From contig CAZIWA010000155.1 of assembly GCA_964542875.1 (NCBI GenBank), positions 1-11,941 on the forward strand: a DNA stretch of 11,941 nucleotides, written 5' to 3'. The translations under genes were made by a program, and so were the position numbers. The DNA is from CAZGOM01 sp964542875. GTDB lineage: Bacteria; Planctomycetota; Phycisphaerae; Phycisphaerales; Phycisphaeraceae. The number at the start of each line of letters is the position of its first letter. The stretch's first letter is position 1. Below, in pieces: positions 1 to 7,050 of the stretch. The notes beneath the pieces are model-generated. The model ran no database searches, was not told where the DNA came from, and worked only from the letters and a program-made list of their open reading frames with translations.

Positions 1-298
1 CCCAGCGGACGGTGGCGCCGAGGGCGACGAGCGTCTCAATGAGGACGCCGGTCTGAATGGTCATGTGGAGGGAGCCGGTGATGCGGTGGCCCTTGAGGGG
101 CTTTTGCTTGGCGAATTCCTTGCGGACGGACATGAGGCCGGGCATTTCTTTTTCGGCGAGTTCCAGTTCCTTGCGGCCCCAGTCGGCGAGATTGATGTCG
201 GCGACGCGGTATTCGAGGCCGTTTTTGGCCTTGTCGACGAAACACTTGGGGGAGGGTGCGGCGACGGGAGCAGAGGCGGTTTTCTTGGGGGCGGCCAT
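1..298 (-). CDS. ahcY: Adenosylhomocysteinase, N-terminal part (cut by window edge)
   Basis: S-adenosylhomocysteine hydrolase splits SAH into adenosine and homocysteine in the cytosol, relieving product inhibition of methyltransferases and feeding the methionine cycle. About 99 codons are visible. After an Ala/Pro-rich start (MAAPKKTASAPVAAPSPK) come family hallmarks: YRVADINLADWGRKELELAE at about residues 31-50, then EMPGLMSVRKEF and GHRITGSLHMTIQTGVLIETL, which carries the substrate-binding His/Thr region of AhcY. The start is set by ATG at 298-296, with an AGGAG (plus-strand CTCCT at 305-309) 6 nt upstream. The gene diverges from the acetyltransferase at 502. A promoter with an overlapping palindrome lies just upstream. 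The identification is confident; the NAD-binding and C-terminal parts lie outside the window. Confidence 0.95.
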   Translation of the reverse strand, partial: MAAPKKTASAPVAAPSPKCFVDKAKNGLEYRVADINLADWGRKELELAEKEMPGLMSVRKEFAKQKPLKGHRITGSLHMTIQTGVLIETLVALGATVRW

Positions 299-337
299 GG
301 TGATCTCCTGGTGGGTTAGGGCCGATAAAGTAAATAC

Positions 338-384
338 ATCCGTAAATCCGGATAGATTGTTGTATAGGTAGTGGGGTTTGTCAA
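338..384 (-). promoter_or_regulatory. Candidate ahcY promoter with operator-like palindrome
   Basis: Read on the minus strand, a perfect TTGACA (-35, plus positions 379-384) is followed after 17 nt by AACAAT (weak -10, plus 356-361), placing the transcription start near 348. Over that start sits ATCCGTAAATCCGGAT (plus 338-353). It has ATCCG/CGGAT inverted arms and also contains the direct repeat ATCCG-taa-ATCCG. A repressor bound there would block initiation. ArsR-type SAH-responsive regulators (SahR family) are known to control ahcY in other bacteria. Assigning such a regulator here is inference, and no regulator gene is in the window. Confidence 0.5.
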
Positions 385-501
385 GAGCGCAAGAAGAGGT
401 TGTCTTGTCCCGTGTCCTGAGTCGCGGGTCGGAGAAGGAGTTGAGAAGGCGAAGAGGAATGTGGGGGTGAGGGTAGACTTGGGGTGGGGCCAGGAGGTTT
501 T

Positions 502-1053
502 ATGAGGTTGGTGGTGAGACCGTTGACGGCGGAGGTTTGGCCGGCGCTGGAAGATTTGTTTGGGGAGAAGGGTGCGTGCGGCGGTTGCTGGTGCATGTAT
601 TGGCGGATCGGGGCGGCGTATCGCAAGCGGGATGGGACGGAGAATAAGGCGGCGTTCAGAGAGGTGGTGGAGGAGGGGCCGCCGCCGGGGTTATTGGCGT
701 TTGAGGGAGAGAAGGCGGTGGGGTGGTGCCAGGTGACGCCCAGGGAGAATGTGCCGTGGCTGGAAGAGACGTGGCGGCTTAAACGGGTGGATGAGACGCC
801 GGTGTGGGCGCTGACGTGTTTTTATGTGAGGAAGGGGTATCGGCGCAAAGGGGTGACGGCGGTGCTGATCGGGGGAGCGGTGAAGGCGGCGAGGGTCGGC
901 GGGGCGCAGGTGCTGGAGGCGTATCCGCTTGATGGAGGGAAGTCGCCCAGCGCGACGGGGACGGGGTATTTGTCGACGTTTTTGAAGATGGGGTTTAAGG
1001 AAGTGGCGCGGCGGTCGCCGGAGCGGGCGATTGTGCGGTTGGCGTTGAAGTAA
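502..1053 (+). CDS. GNAT-family N-acetyltransferase
   Basis: A 183-residue protein with a GNAT fold, expected to move an acetyl group from acetyl-CoA to an unknown small molecule or protein. The acetyl-CoA pyrophosphate-binding motif A is seen as FYVRKGYRRKGVTAVLI (residues 107-123; R114-x-x-G117-x-T119). It is preceded by the usual beta-strand 4 (WALTCFYV). The C-terminal YLSTFLKMGFKEVAR matches the GNAT beta6/7 region. The N-terminal half has a Cys cluster, C26-GG-C29-W-C31-M-Y-W-R35, seen in a subgroup of uncharacterised GNATs. I chose ATG 502 because AGGAGG (492-497) precedes it; a GTG 18 nt upstream lacks such a site. Nearly every third codon base is G. Substrate unknown. Confidence 0.82.
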   Translation: MRLVVRPLTAEVWPALEDLFGEKGACGGCWCMYWRIGAAYRKRDGTENKAAFREVVEEGPPPGLLAFEGEKAVGWCQVTPRENVPWLEETWRLKRVDETPVWALTCFYVRKGYRRKGVTAVLIGGAVKAARVGGAQVLEAYPLDGGKSPSATGTGYLSTFLKMGFKEVARRSPERAIVRLALK

Positions 1054-1172
1054 GAGTTGCGGGGTTGACGGGGCTGTTGATGGTGTAGCGGATGATTAGG
1101 CGGTGCGGGCAAGGCAATGCCGCTGCTTCGGGCCGTGCTGTGCTTCCGGATTGGGTGGTGAGTGATGGTTTC

Positions 1173-1215
1173 GCACGTGAATTCGTGCCAGGTCATGAGC
1201 ATTTTTTTGTTTTTT
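1173..1215 (+). terminator. Weak hairpin plus T-tract after the GNAT gene
   Basis: A 5-bp stem, GCACG/CGTGC (1173-1177 and 1184-1188, loop TGAATT), is followed 13 nt later by T7-G-T6 (1202-1215). The distance is too long for a canonical intrinsic terminator, so this is only a candidate for termination before the next gene. The rest of 1054-1281 shows no gene. Confidence 0.22.
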
Positions 1216-1281
1216 GAGGCGTAGAGTGAAAGCGTGACCGGGCCGATGTGGCCTGGGAGTTATTCATTGGAGGGTGCTGTC

Positions 1282-1593
1282 GTGGATAAGAAGTCAATGT
1301 TCATTGGAATGGCGACGGGCGCGGGGATGGCTGTGGTGTTGCTGCTGGGGATGGGCGCTGCGCCCGAGGGCGGCGGCGGGGAGACGAACTATTCCGGGAA
1401 CTCCGCGGGCGGGCTGCCGGGGGCCGGGTTTGGACGCGCCGGAGCGGTGATGATCTCGACCGGGATGGACACGGCGCGGTATCGGATGGTGGTAACGGAA
1501 CGGTTTTATGTGGTGCTGAATTCCGATACCGGCGCGGTGCGGTATGTGCCGTTTAACGGCGGTGGGGAAAAGGATCTGAGGGGTGGGTTTTAG
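1282..1593 (+). CDS. Small membrane-anchored or secreted protein, function unknown
   Basis: A 103-residue protein from a GTG start with a good ribosome site (GGAGG, 1269-1273, 8 nt upstream). The frame is open upstream to another GTG at 1234, but that start has no clear ribosome site. Residues 4-27 (KSMFIGMATGAGMAVVLLLG then MGAA) form a signal peptide or N-terminal anchor. A Gly-rich low-complexity stretch follows (about 29-56), and a compact end RYRMVVTERFYVVLNSDTGA then VRYVPF (about 67-91). The xYVVLNSDTGAVRYVPF end resembles short planctomycete exported proteins with a D-TG-x-V-(R/W)-Y element; this is an impression, not a named family. It stands alone, 228 nt after the acetyltransferase and 179 nt before the serine hydrolase. 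No function can be given. Confidence 0.6.
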   Translation: MDKKSMFIGMATGAGMAVVLLLGMGAAPEGGGGETNYSGNSAGGLPGAGFGRAGAVMISTGMDTARYRMVVTERFYVVLNSDTGAVRYVPFNGGGEKDLRGGF

Positions 1594-1772
1594 GTTGGGG
1601 AGCATCGCGCTTATTCCTGGGGAGAGAAGGGGTGGCTTTGCCAGGGATGCATGGTTGGGTTTTTATGGGTTTGGGGTCTTGTTGCCGGAGTGGTGGGCCT
1701 TGAGGACTCGGCCGCACCCGACTGGGATTTTATTTATCATGACATTTGGTATGGCTTATTTAGGAAGCAGTC

Positions 1773-2918
1773 ATGAAAGATGAAACGCCGGTGTTGCCTG
1801 CAAGTGGTGGTGTGGGTGTGAGTGCGGGCGCGAAGCGTGGAGCGCCTGGTGTGGGGGACCTGATTCAGCCTTATGTGGATCGGGGTGAACTGGCTGGGGC
1901 GGTGCTGGTGGTGGGTGACCGCAATGGGCCTGTCAGCTATGAGTGCCTGGGGTATGCGGACGCGACGACGGGCCGGAAGATGACGCCGGATACGGTGTTT
2001 TGGATTGCGTCGGTAACGAAGATGTTTACGGCGGCGGCGTTCATGACGCTGGTGGACGAGGGGAAGGTGTCTTTGGATGATCCGGTGGAGAAGTATCTGC
2101 CAGTGTTTAAAGACATGTGGGTGACCGTGGAGGAGAGCGAGAGCCGGCGGGTGCTTGTGAAAGCGGAGAGGCCGTTTACGATTCGCGAGGCGCTGAGCCA
2201 TACAGCGGGGCTGGTGCCGGTTTCACCGATGCAGGAGACGACGGATTACCTGGGATTTAATGATGTGCTGAAGAGTTACGCGATCACTCCGCTGATGTAC
2301 CAGCCGGGGAAGGGGTATCGGTATCACCAGTGCGGGTTTGTGATCGCGGCGCGGATTGCGGAAATACTCACGGGCCTGCCGTTTGAAGGGTTTATGGATC
2401 AGCGGATCAACAAGCCGCTTGGCCTGCTGGATACGACGTACTGGCCGAGCCCGGAGCAGATGACGCGGTTTGCACAGATCCACAAGCCGGGGCCGGATGG
2501 GAAGGGGTTGGAGACGGCGCCGATCCATATTTTTCAATATCCGCTTTGGGATCGGACGCGGATGGCGACGCCCAGCGGCGGGCTGTTTTCAACCGGCCGG
2601 GATGTGGAGCGGTTTGCCCGGATGCTGATGTGCGGCGGGGTGTTTGAGGGCAAGCGGGTGATGAGCCAAGCCGCAGTGAAGGAAATGACAAGCCGCCAGA
2701 CGCCGGCGGAGATATCGCAGATTTACGGGCTTGGATGCCAGCCGGGGGAGAACTCATTTGGGCATGGGGGCATGGCGTCCAACAATACGACGGTGGATAT
2801 GCGGCTGGGGATTTCCATGACGTATCTGGTGGCGCATTTTGGGTTCCCCGGGAATGGGTTGATGTCGCGGGATACGTTTTTTGTGGAGGCGAGAAGGAAG
2901 TTTGAAGTCAGAAGTTAG
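1773..2918 (+). CDS. Serine hydrolase, class C beta-lactamase / esterase fold
   Basis: A 381-residue protein of the beta-lactamase/transpeptidase-like family (Pfam Beta-lactamase; EstB, AmpC and DD-peptidase relatives). The nucleophile motif SxxK is WIAS80-V-T-K83. The family-typical ALSHTAGL is at 140-147, and HGG (H331-G332-G333, replacing KTG) lies near the end. The second catalytic motif, usually YxN, reads Y184-H-Q186. No signal peptide is seen: the first 25 residues are Gly/Ala/Ser-rich but not hydrophobic, so it is probably cytoplasmic. ATG 1773 is preceded by AGGA (1762-1765). The C-terminal EVRS and stop codon are encoded by a heptamer repeat. True beta-lactamase activity is unlikely; esterase or peptidase-type hydrolysis is more probable, substrate unknown. 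Confidence 0.88.
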   Translation: MKDETPVLPASGGVGVSAGAKRGAPGVGDLIQPYVDRGELAGAVLVVGDRNGPVSYECLGYADATTGRKMTPDTVFWIASVTKMFTAAAFMTLVDEGKVSLDDPVEKYLPVFKDMWVTVEESESRRVLVKAERPFTIREALSHTAGLVPVSPMQETTDYLGFNDVLKSYAITPLMYQPGKGYRYHQCGFVIAARIAEILTGLPFEGFMDQRINKPLGLLDTTYWPSPEQMTRFAQIHKPGPDGKGLETAPIHIFQYPLWDRTRMATPSGGLFSTGRDVERFARMLMCGGVFEGKRVMSQAAVKEMTSRQTPAEISQIYGLGCQPGENSFGHGGMASNNTTVDMRLGISMTYLVAHFGFPGNGLMSRDTFFVEARRKFEVRS

Positions 2919-2922
2919 AAGT
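2904..2922 (+). repeat. Short heptamer repeat (GAAGTYA) at gene end
   Basis: GAAGTCA (2904-2910), GAAGTTA (2911-2917) and a partial GAAGT (2918-2922) form 2.7 copies of a 7-bp unit. It encodes the last residues and the TAG stop of the serine hydrolase. The unit differs by one base from the GATGTTA array at 8095. Confidence 0.75.
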
Positions 2923-2957
2923 AGAAGAGGGAATGGTGGATCAGGATTCCAACGGGA

Positions 2958-2994
2958 CGGGGACAGGTCCCTGAGGAAAGGGGACCTGTCCCCG
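2958..2994. repeat. 14-bp inverted repeat between convergent genes (possible bidirectional terminator)
   Basis: CGGGGACAGGTCCC (2958-2971) and GGGACCTGTCCCCG (2981-2994) are exact reverse complements around a 9-nt loop. Each arm is itself close to a palindrome (GGGAC-nn-GTCCC). It lies between the 3' ends of the serine hydrolase (2918) and the leftward NfeD-like gene (3036). It could stop transcription from both sides, although no T-tract follows on either strand. Confidence 0.6.
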
Positions 2995-3035
2995 AAGAGG
3001 GGGTCTTGCGTTCGAAGAGGGAGGGGTGGGGGTTA

Positions 3036-4445
3036 TCAGCGGCCGGTTTTGTGGCGGAATTGCTGGAGCATGTTCATTTTGACGCTGATGTCATCGAGCA
3101 TCATCTGGAGCTCGCCGGGTTTGTAGGTTTGTTCGAGGCCGAGGGTTTTGGCTTCCTGATCGAGGGTGATCATGGTGCGGACGCCGGCGGCGGCGCGGTT
3201 GAGGTAGCCGGTGGCGGTGTCGCTGCGTGCGGTCCATTCGGCGCGTGAGTCCCGGGTGAGCCCGCCGTAGGAGGAGCCCCAGCCCCAGCGGGAGGCGTAG
3301 GAGCGATAGGTGCCGGCGTTGGGGTCCCAGGCGGCGGCTTGTTTCATGTTGTTGGAGATGTAGGCTTCGGCTTCGGCGCGTCGGGAGACGTTTTGATCAA
3401 CGCGGTTATCGAGGGATTGTTTTTGTGCTTCTTTAAGGTCCGCAGCGGATTTGGCGGCGGCGACCATGACTTTTTCGCCGTAGTTGGATTCTTCTTTCCA
3501 GTTTTTGACGTTGAGGACGGAGCCGAGTTCGCTGGGTGTGCCGACGAAGGATTTGAGGCCGATCTGGTCGAACTGATCGGGGGTGAGGGTAAGGACTTTG
3601 GGATGCTTGGGGTCGGAGTTTTCGAAGACGATGCGGGACTTATCAATACCTTTGGGGAGTGCGGCGCCGAGTTCGATAAGCTTGTCGTCGTTGATCCAGG
3701 CGGCGGTGACTTCGCGGGGGTCGACCATGGCGCGGACGATGAGGGGGTATCGGCCGTTTTCGGAGGCTTGCTGGGCGACACGGTCGGCGATGGTGGAGCG
3801 GAGCATGGCTTCGGTGTTGGAGTCGAGATCGACGGAGAGTTTTGCGAATTCTTCGGAGGTTCCGCCGACCTGGGCGTTGGGGCGCAGGAAGCCGCGGTCG
3901 GACATGAGCGCGAGGGCGAATGCTTCACCGATGCATTTCTTGACGATGCAGACGAAGGTGAAGTCGTCGTTGTATTTGTCGAAGGCGCGGAGGATGCGTG
4001 CGGTTTCGTCGATGGAGCCGCCTGGGGAGTCGAAGTAGAGGACGATGTATTTGACGCCGGCGCCTTTGGCGTGGGCGAGCGCGCGTTCCACGCCGGAGCC
4101 CATGACGTCTTTACCGATGGTGCCGACGATGGGGATCTGGAGGTAGAGGTTGTCGTCGGGGTTGGCGGCCTTGCGGTTTGCGCCGGGGAGCTGATCGGGG
4201 GGCGGGGAGTAGAAGTCCGCGGGGAGTGCGGAGATGGTGGTTTTCTCGACGTCGGATTTTTTGAAAGTGATCTTGGTGCGGATGCCGACGACCATGGAGT
4301 CGATGCGGACGGAGTCTGCGGTGTTTTCGAGGATTTTGCCGTCGAAGATGCGGCCGTCTTTAAGGACGATCTGATCGGCGAAAGCGAGGGTGGGGGCGGC
4401 GAGGGCGAGGAGGACGGAGGCGAGGCGGAGGTGTTTGGCCTGCAT
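3036..4445 (-). CDS. Exported NfeD/ClpP-fold protease-like protein, probably inactive
   Basis: A 469-residue protein. Residues 1-24 form a signal peptide (LASVLLALAAPTLAFA, cleavage near AFA-D), so it acts in the periplasm or at an envelope. Residues 25-70 form a small beta domain (IVLKDGRIFDGKI...ITFKKSDVEK), like N-terminal domains common in planctomycete exported proteins. Residues 102-265 form a ClpP/crotonase fold of the NfeD (membrane serine protease) type: IPIVGTIGKDVM, IVLYFDSPGGSID (D139-S-P-G-G143), then MSDRGFLRPNAQVGG and AMVDPREVT. The nucleophile segment, normally A-S-A-G, reads C171-I-G-E-A-F176, with no serine. The remaining 200 residues are helical and Gln/Arg/Ala-rich and not recognised. 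ATG 4445 has AGGAG 5 nt upstream. It converges with the serine hydrolase. The fold is confident; activity is doubtful. Confidence 0.8.
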   Translation of the reverse strand: MQAKHLRLASVLLALAAPTLAFADQIVLKDGRIFDGKILENTADSVRIDSMVVGIRTKITFKKSDVEKTTISALPADFYSPPPDQLPGANRKAANPDDNLYLQIPIVGTIGKDVMGSGVERALAHAKGAGVKYIVLYFDSPGGSIDETARILRAFDKYNDDFTFVCIVKKCIGEAFALALMSDRGFLRPNAQVGGTSEEFAKLSVDLDSNTEAMLRSTIADRVAQQASENGRYPLIVRAMVDPREVTAAWINDDKLIELGAALPKGIDKSRIVFENSDPKHPKVLTLTPDQFDQIGLKSFVGTPSELGSVLNVKNWKEESNYGEKVMVAAAKSAADLKEAQKQSLDNRVDQNVSRRAEAEAYISNNMKQAAAWDPNAGTYRSYASRWGWGSSYGGLTRDSRAEWTARSDTATGYLNRAAAGVRTMITLDQEAKTLGLEQTYKPGELQMMLDDISVKMNMLQQFRHKTGR

Positions 4446-4510
4446 GAGAACTCCTGGAAGATGAGGTTGGGGGGATTGTAAAGAGAAGAAAGGGATAAGG
4501 GAAAAGGCAC

Positions 4511-4795
4511 AGGGTAAAAGGCAGAATAAATCGCTTTTAACCCGGGGTTACGCGCTTGGACGCTGCGCCCTGGGCTACCTTATTTCCAATACGGTTCAAT
4601 TAAGGATGAAGAGGCCAAAAGAGACAGAGAGAGTTGAGTCGTCACAGGTTGATCGGCATGGACGCAGGCGCGTGCAAGAGCATCGTTTTTAGATGTTTAC
4701 CAGGGCCTATGCGCTCAGAAGCGCTGCGACCCTGGCTGTCATAGGTCTGCGCCTTCAGCGCTTTGGATGAAAACGTGGGAATGATCCGCCCTGAC
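4511..4795. repeat. Repeat island A (REP-like palindromes and dispersed modules)
   Basis: This non-coding stretch separates two leftward genes. It holds AGGGTAAAAGGC (4511-4522); an AACCCGGGG...CCCTGGGCTA imperfect palindrome (about 4539-4577); GAGTTGAG (4631-4638) followed by GCAGGCGCGTGCAAGAG (4664-4680); and a long stem CCAGGG/CCCTGG (4700-4705, 4730-4735) with inner GCGC/GCGC (4711-4714, 4721-4724). It ends with a GCGC-cttca-GCGC hairpin (4749-4761) and AAAACGTGGGAATGATC (4770-4786). The first module, the 50-nt middle block and the last module recur in the same order at 8391-8612. No gene is supported here. It resembles REP elements moved by RAYT transposases in other bacteria, but no such transposase is in the window. 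Confidence 0.65.
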
Positions 4796-4816
4796 AGTAA
4801 GGGGAGGGTTGTGATG

Positions 4817-5371
4817 TCAGCGGCTGTAGATGCCGGTGGGGGACCAGGCTGCGCCGGGGCCGCCTGTGATGCCGATGGAGGGGACGACCAGGGGGATGGT
4901 TTGGCCGTTGACCTTCAGTGTGGCGCTGGCGGCGGGGGCTTCAAGGCCAAGCTGGACGAAGGGGGTGAAGGGGCTGGGCTGCCGGTGGATGTTTTCGACG
5001 CCGCCGAGCTTCGAGAGGTGGGATTCAAAGGTGAAGCCGGCGGCCTGGACTTTGGCTGACACGCCGCCGGGGAGGGAGAGGGTGATATCGATTTGCGCCT
5101 GGAGTGCGGGGGCGTGCTGGAAGGGGGTGCCGGCGAAGATGTTGGGTCCGAAGTACCGGGCGACGTTCAGGTCGGTGGAGATGAAGCCTGCGAGGAGGGG
5201 CTGGGCGGCGGCGTCGGGCTGCCAGAGGAGCATGCCGGCGGGGGCGGAGCCGACTGGAGTGTGGACCATGCGGGCGACGTGGAAGATGACGTTTGGGGCG
5301 ACGAGTTTGGTGTCGGTGAGGGCGACGAGGTCGACGCCGGCTTCCCAGCTCATCCAGTGGTTAACGGGCAT
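4817..5371 (-). CDS. Conserved-looking protein of unknown function
   Basis: A 184-residue protein rich in beta-strand and Pro/Gly turns. It has no signal peptide or membrane segment. Notable parts are NHWMSWEAGVDLVALTDTK (4-22), PNVIFHVARMVHTPVGSAPA (26-45), FISTDLNVARYFGPNIFAGT (63-82) and IGITGGPGAAWSPTGIYSR at the C-terminus. The pattern of conserved-looking Trp, Gly and Pro suggests a real structured protein, but I cannot name a family. The start is uncertain. ATG 5371 is the first standard start, has no ribosome site, and the frame stays open a further 44 codons upstream without another ATG, GTG or TTG. The 3' side ends about 20 nt from repeat island A. Confidence 0.62.
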   Translation of the reverse strand: MPVNHWMSWEAGVDLVALTDTKLVAPNVIFHVARMVHTPVGSAPAGMLLWQPDAAAQPLLAGFISTDLNVARYFGPNIFAGTPFQHAPALQAQIDITLSLPGGVSAKVQAAGFTFESHLSKLGGVENIHRQPSPFTPFVQLGLEAPAASATLKVNGQTIPLVVPSIGITGGPGAAWSPTGIYSR

Positions 5372-5850
5372 TGGGGTGATCCATGTGGGGGGAAATGAAT
5401 ACCGCTGACGCCGGTGTTGAGGAGAGAGCGGCGTGAATGACGACGGGGTTAATTTATCAGCGGGGCGTAACGGGTGTGAGTCAAAGTCAGAAATGTTGGG
5501 AAGTTATGGGCATGAAAAAAGCCGACCGAGTTTTGAATAAAAGGGAATGGGAATATGGCAAACTTACTCTCGGCCCGGCCGGCCTTCTCTCGTTCACACC
5601 AGTTGTCGCGATACTGTTTCTCTCTTCTGCTTGGCGTTGGCCTCCTTTGTGAAATAGCGTTTGTCCGCTAGATGTAAGTATTACACAGGGGTTATGGCGT
5701 GGTCAACAGGTAAAATCGTGGATTATTATAAACAATGTTATTTTATGAGGTTATGGGTATAAATAAAGTTTGGTTTTCAGGGTGGTCGAACTGTCGCAGG
5801 GAGCGAAAGAGGTTCATTTGTGATTGATCCAGAGGGGGCAAGGGGGTATC
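5372..5850. other. Intergenic stretch upstream of hpnH, no confident gene
   Basis: No convincing gene is seen. A rightward frame from ATG 5506 to 5652 would give a 48-residue peptide with a hydrophobic end (GLLSFTPVVAILFLSSAW) and a weak GGGAAG site upstream; a second frame from ATG 5555 overlaps it. Neither can be supported alone. Positions about 5640-5765 are clearly AT-richer than the rest of the window and hold the candidate hpnH promoter. GGCCCGGCCGGCC at 5572-5584 is a GC palindrome. Confidence 0.4.
5703..5732 (+). promoter_or_regulatory. Candidate promoter for the hpnH operon
   Basis: TCAACA (5703-5708, 4 of 6 to TTGACA) is followed after 18 nt by TATAAA (5727-5732, 5 of 6 to TATAAT) in an AT-rich tract. 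A second TATAAA at 5758-5763 has no good -35. The long untranslated leader that follows contains a small frame at 5851. Confidence 0.3.
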
Positions 5851-5913
5851 ATGTGCACTTCTGAATCTCTCCCGGCGCGCTTTCACCGCGCTGATCACCA
5901 GGGAACTTTTTAA
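5851..5913 (+). CDS. Possible 20-codon leader peptide directly abutting hpnH
   Basis: ATG 5851 follows AGGGGG (5841-5846) and opens a 20-residue frame beginning MCTSESLPARFHRADH. Its TAA stop (5911-5913) is immediately followed by the hpnH ATG (5914), giving TAAATG. Such zero spacing is typical of translational coupling, and the hpnH ribosome site (AGGGA, 5900-5904) lies inside this frame. It could be a leader peptide or chance; nothing else supports expression. Confidence 0.3.
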   Translation: MCTSESLPARFHRADHQGTF

Positions 5914-7038
<1,125 letters not shown>

Positions 7039-7050
7039 TCGGCATCAGCA

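Noticed and set aside
299..420. SAH or SAM riboswitch in the ahcY leader
   Set aside because: The predicted leader is only about 50 nt and shows neither the SAH-riboswitch pseudoknot pattern nor a SAM-class core; a protein operator fits better.
1583..1783. 66-codon rightward frame between the small exported protein and the serine hydrolase
   Set aside because: It overlaps both neighbours, has no ribosome site, and its composition is not protein-like.
3339..4481. Long rightward open frame (380 codons) opposite the NfeD-like gene
   Set aside because: Its translation is Gly/Val/Asp/Phe-rich without domains. It is the mirror of a gene with signal peptide, ribosome site and recognisable fold; plus-strand G bias keeps it open.
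5437..5652. Small rightward frame with a hydrophobic end upstream of hpnH
   Set aside because: Competing overlapping frames, no strong ribosome site and no recognisable relatives; chance cannot be excluded.
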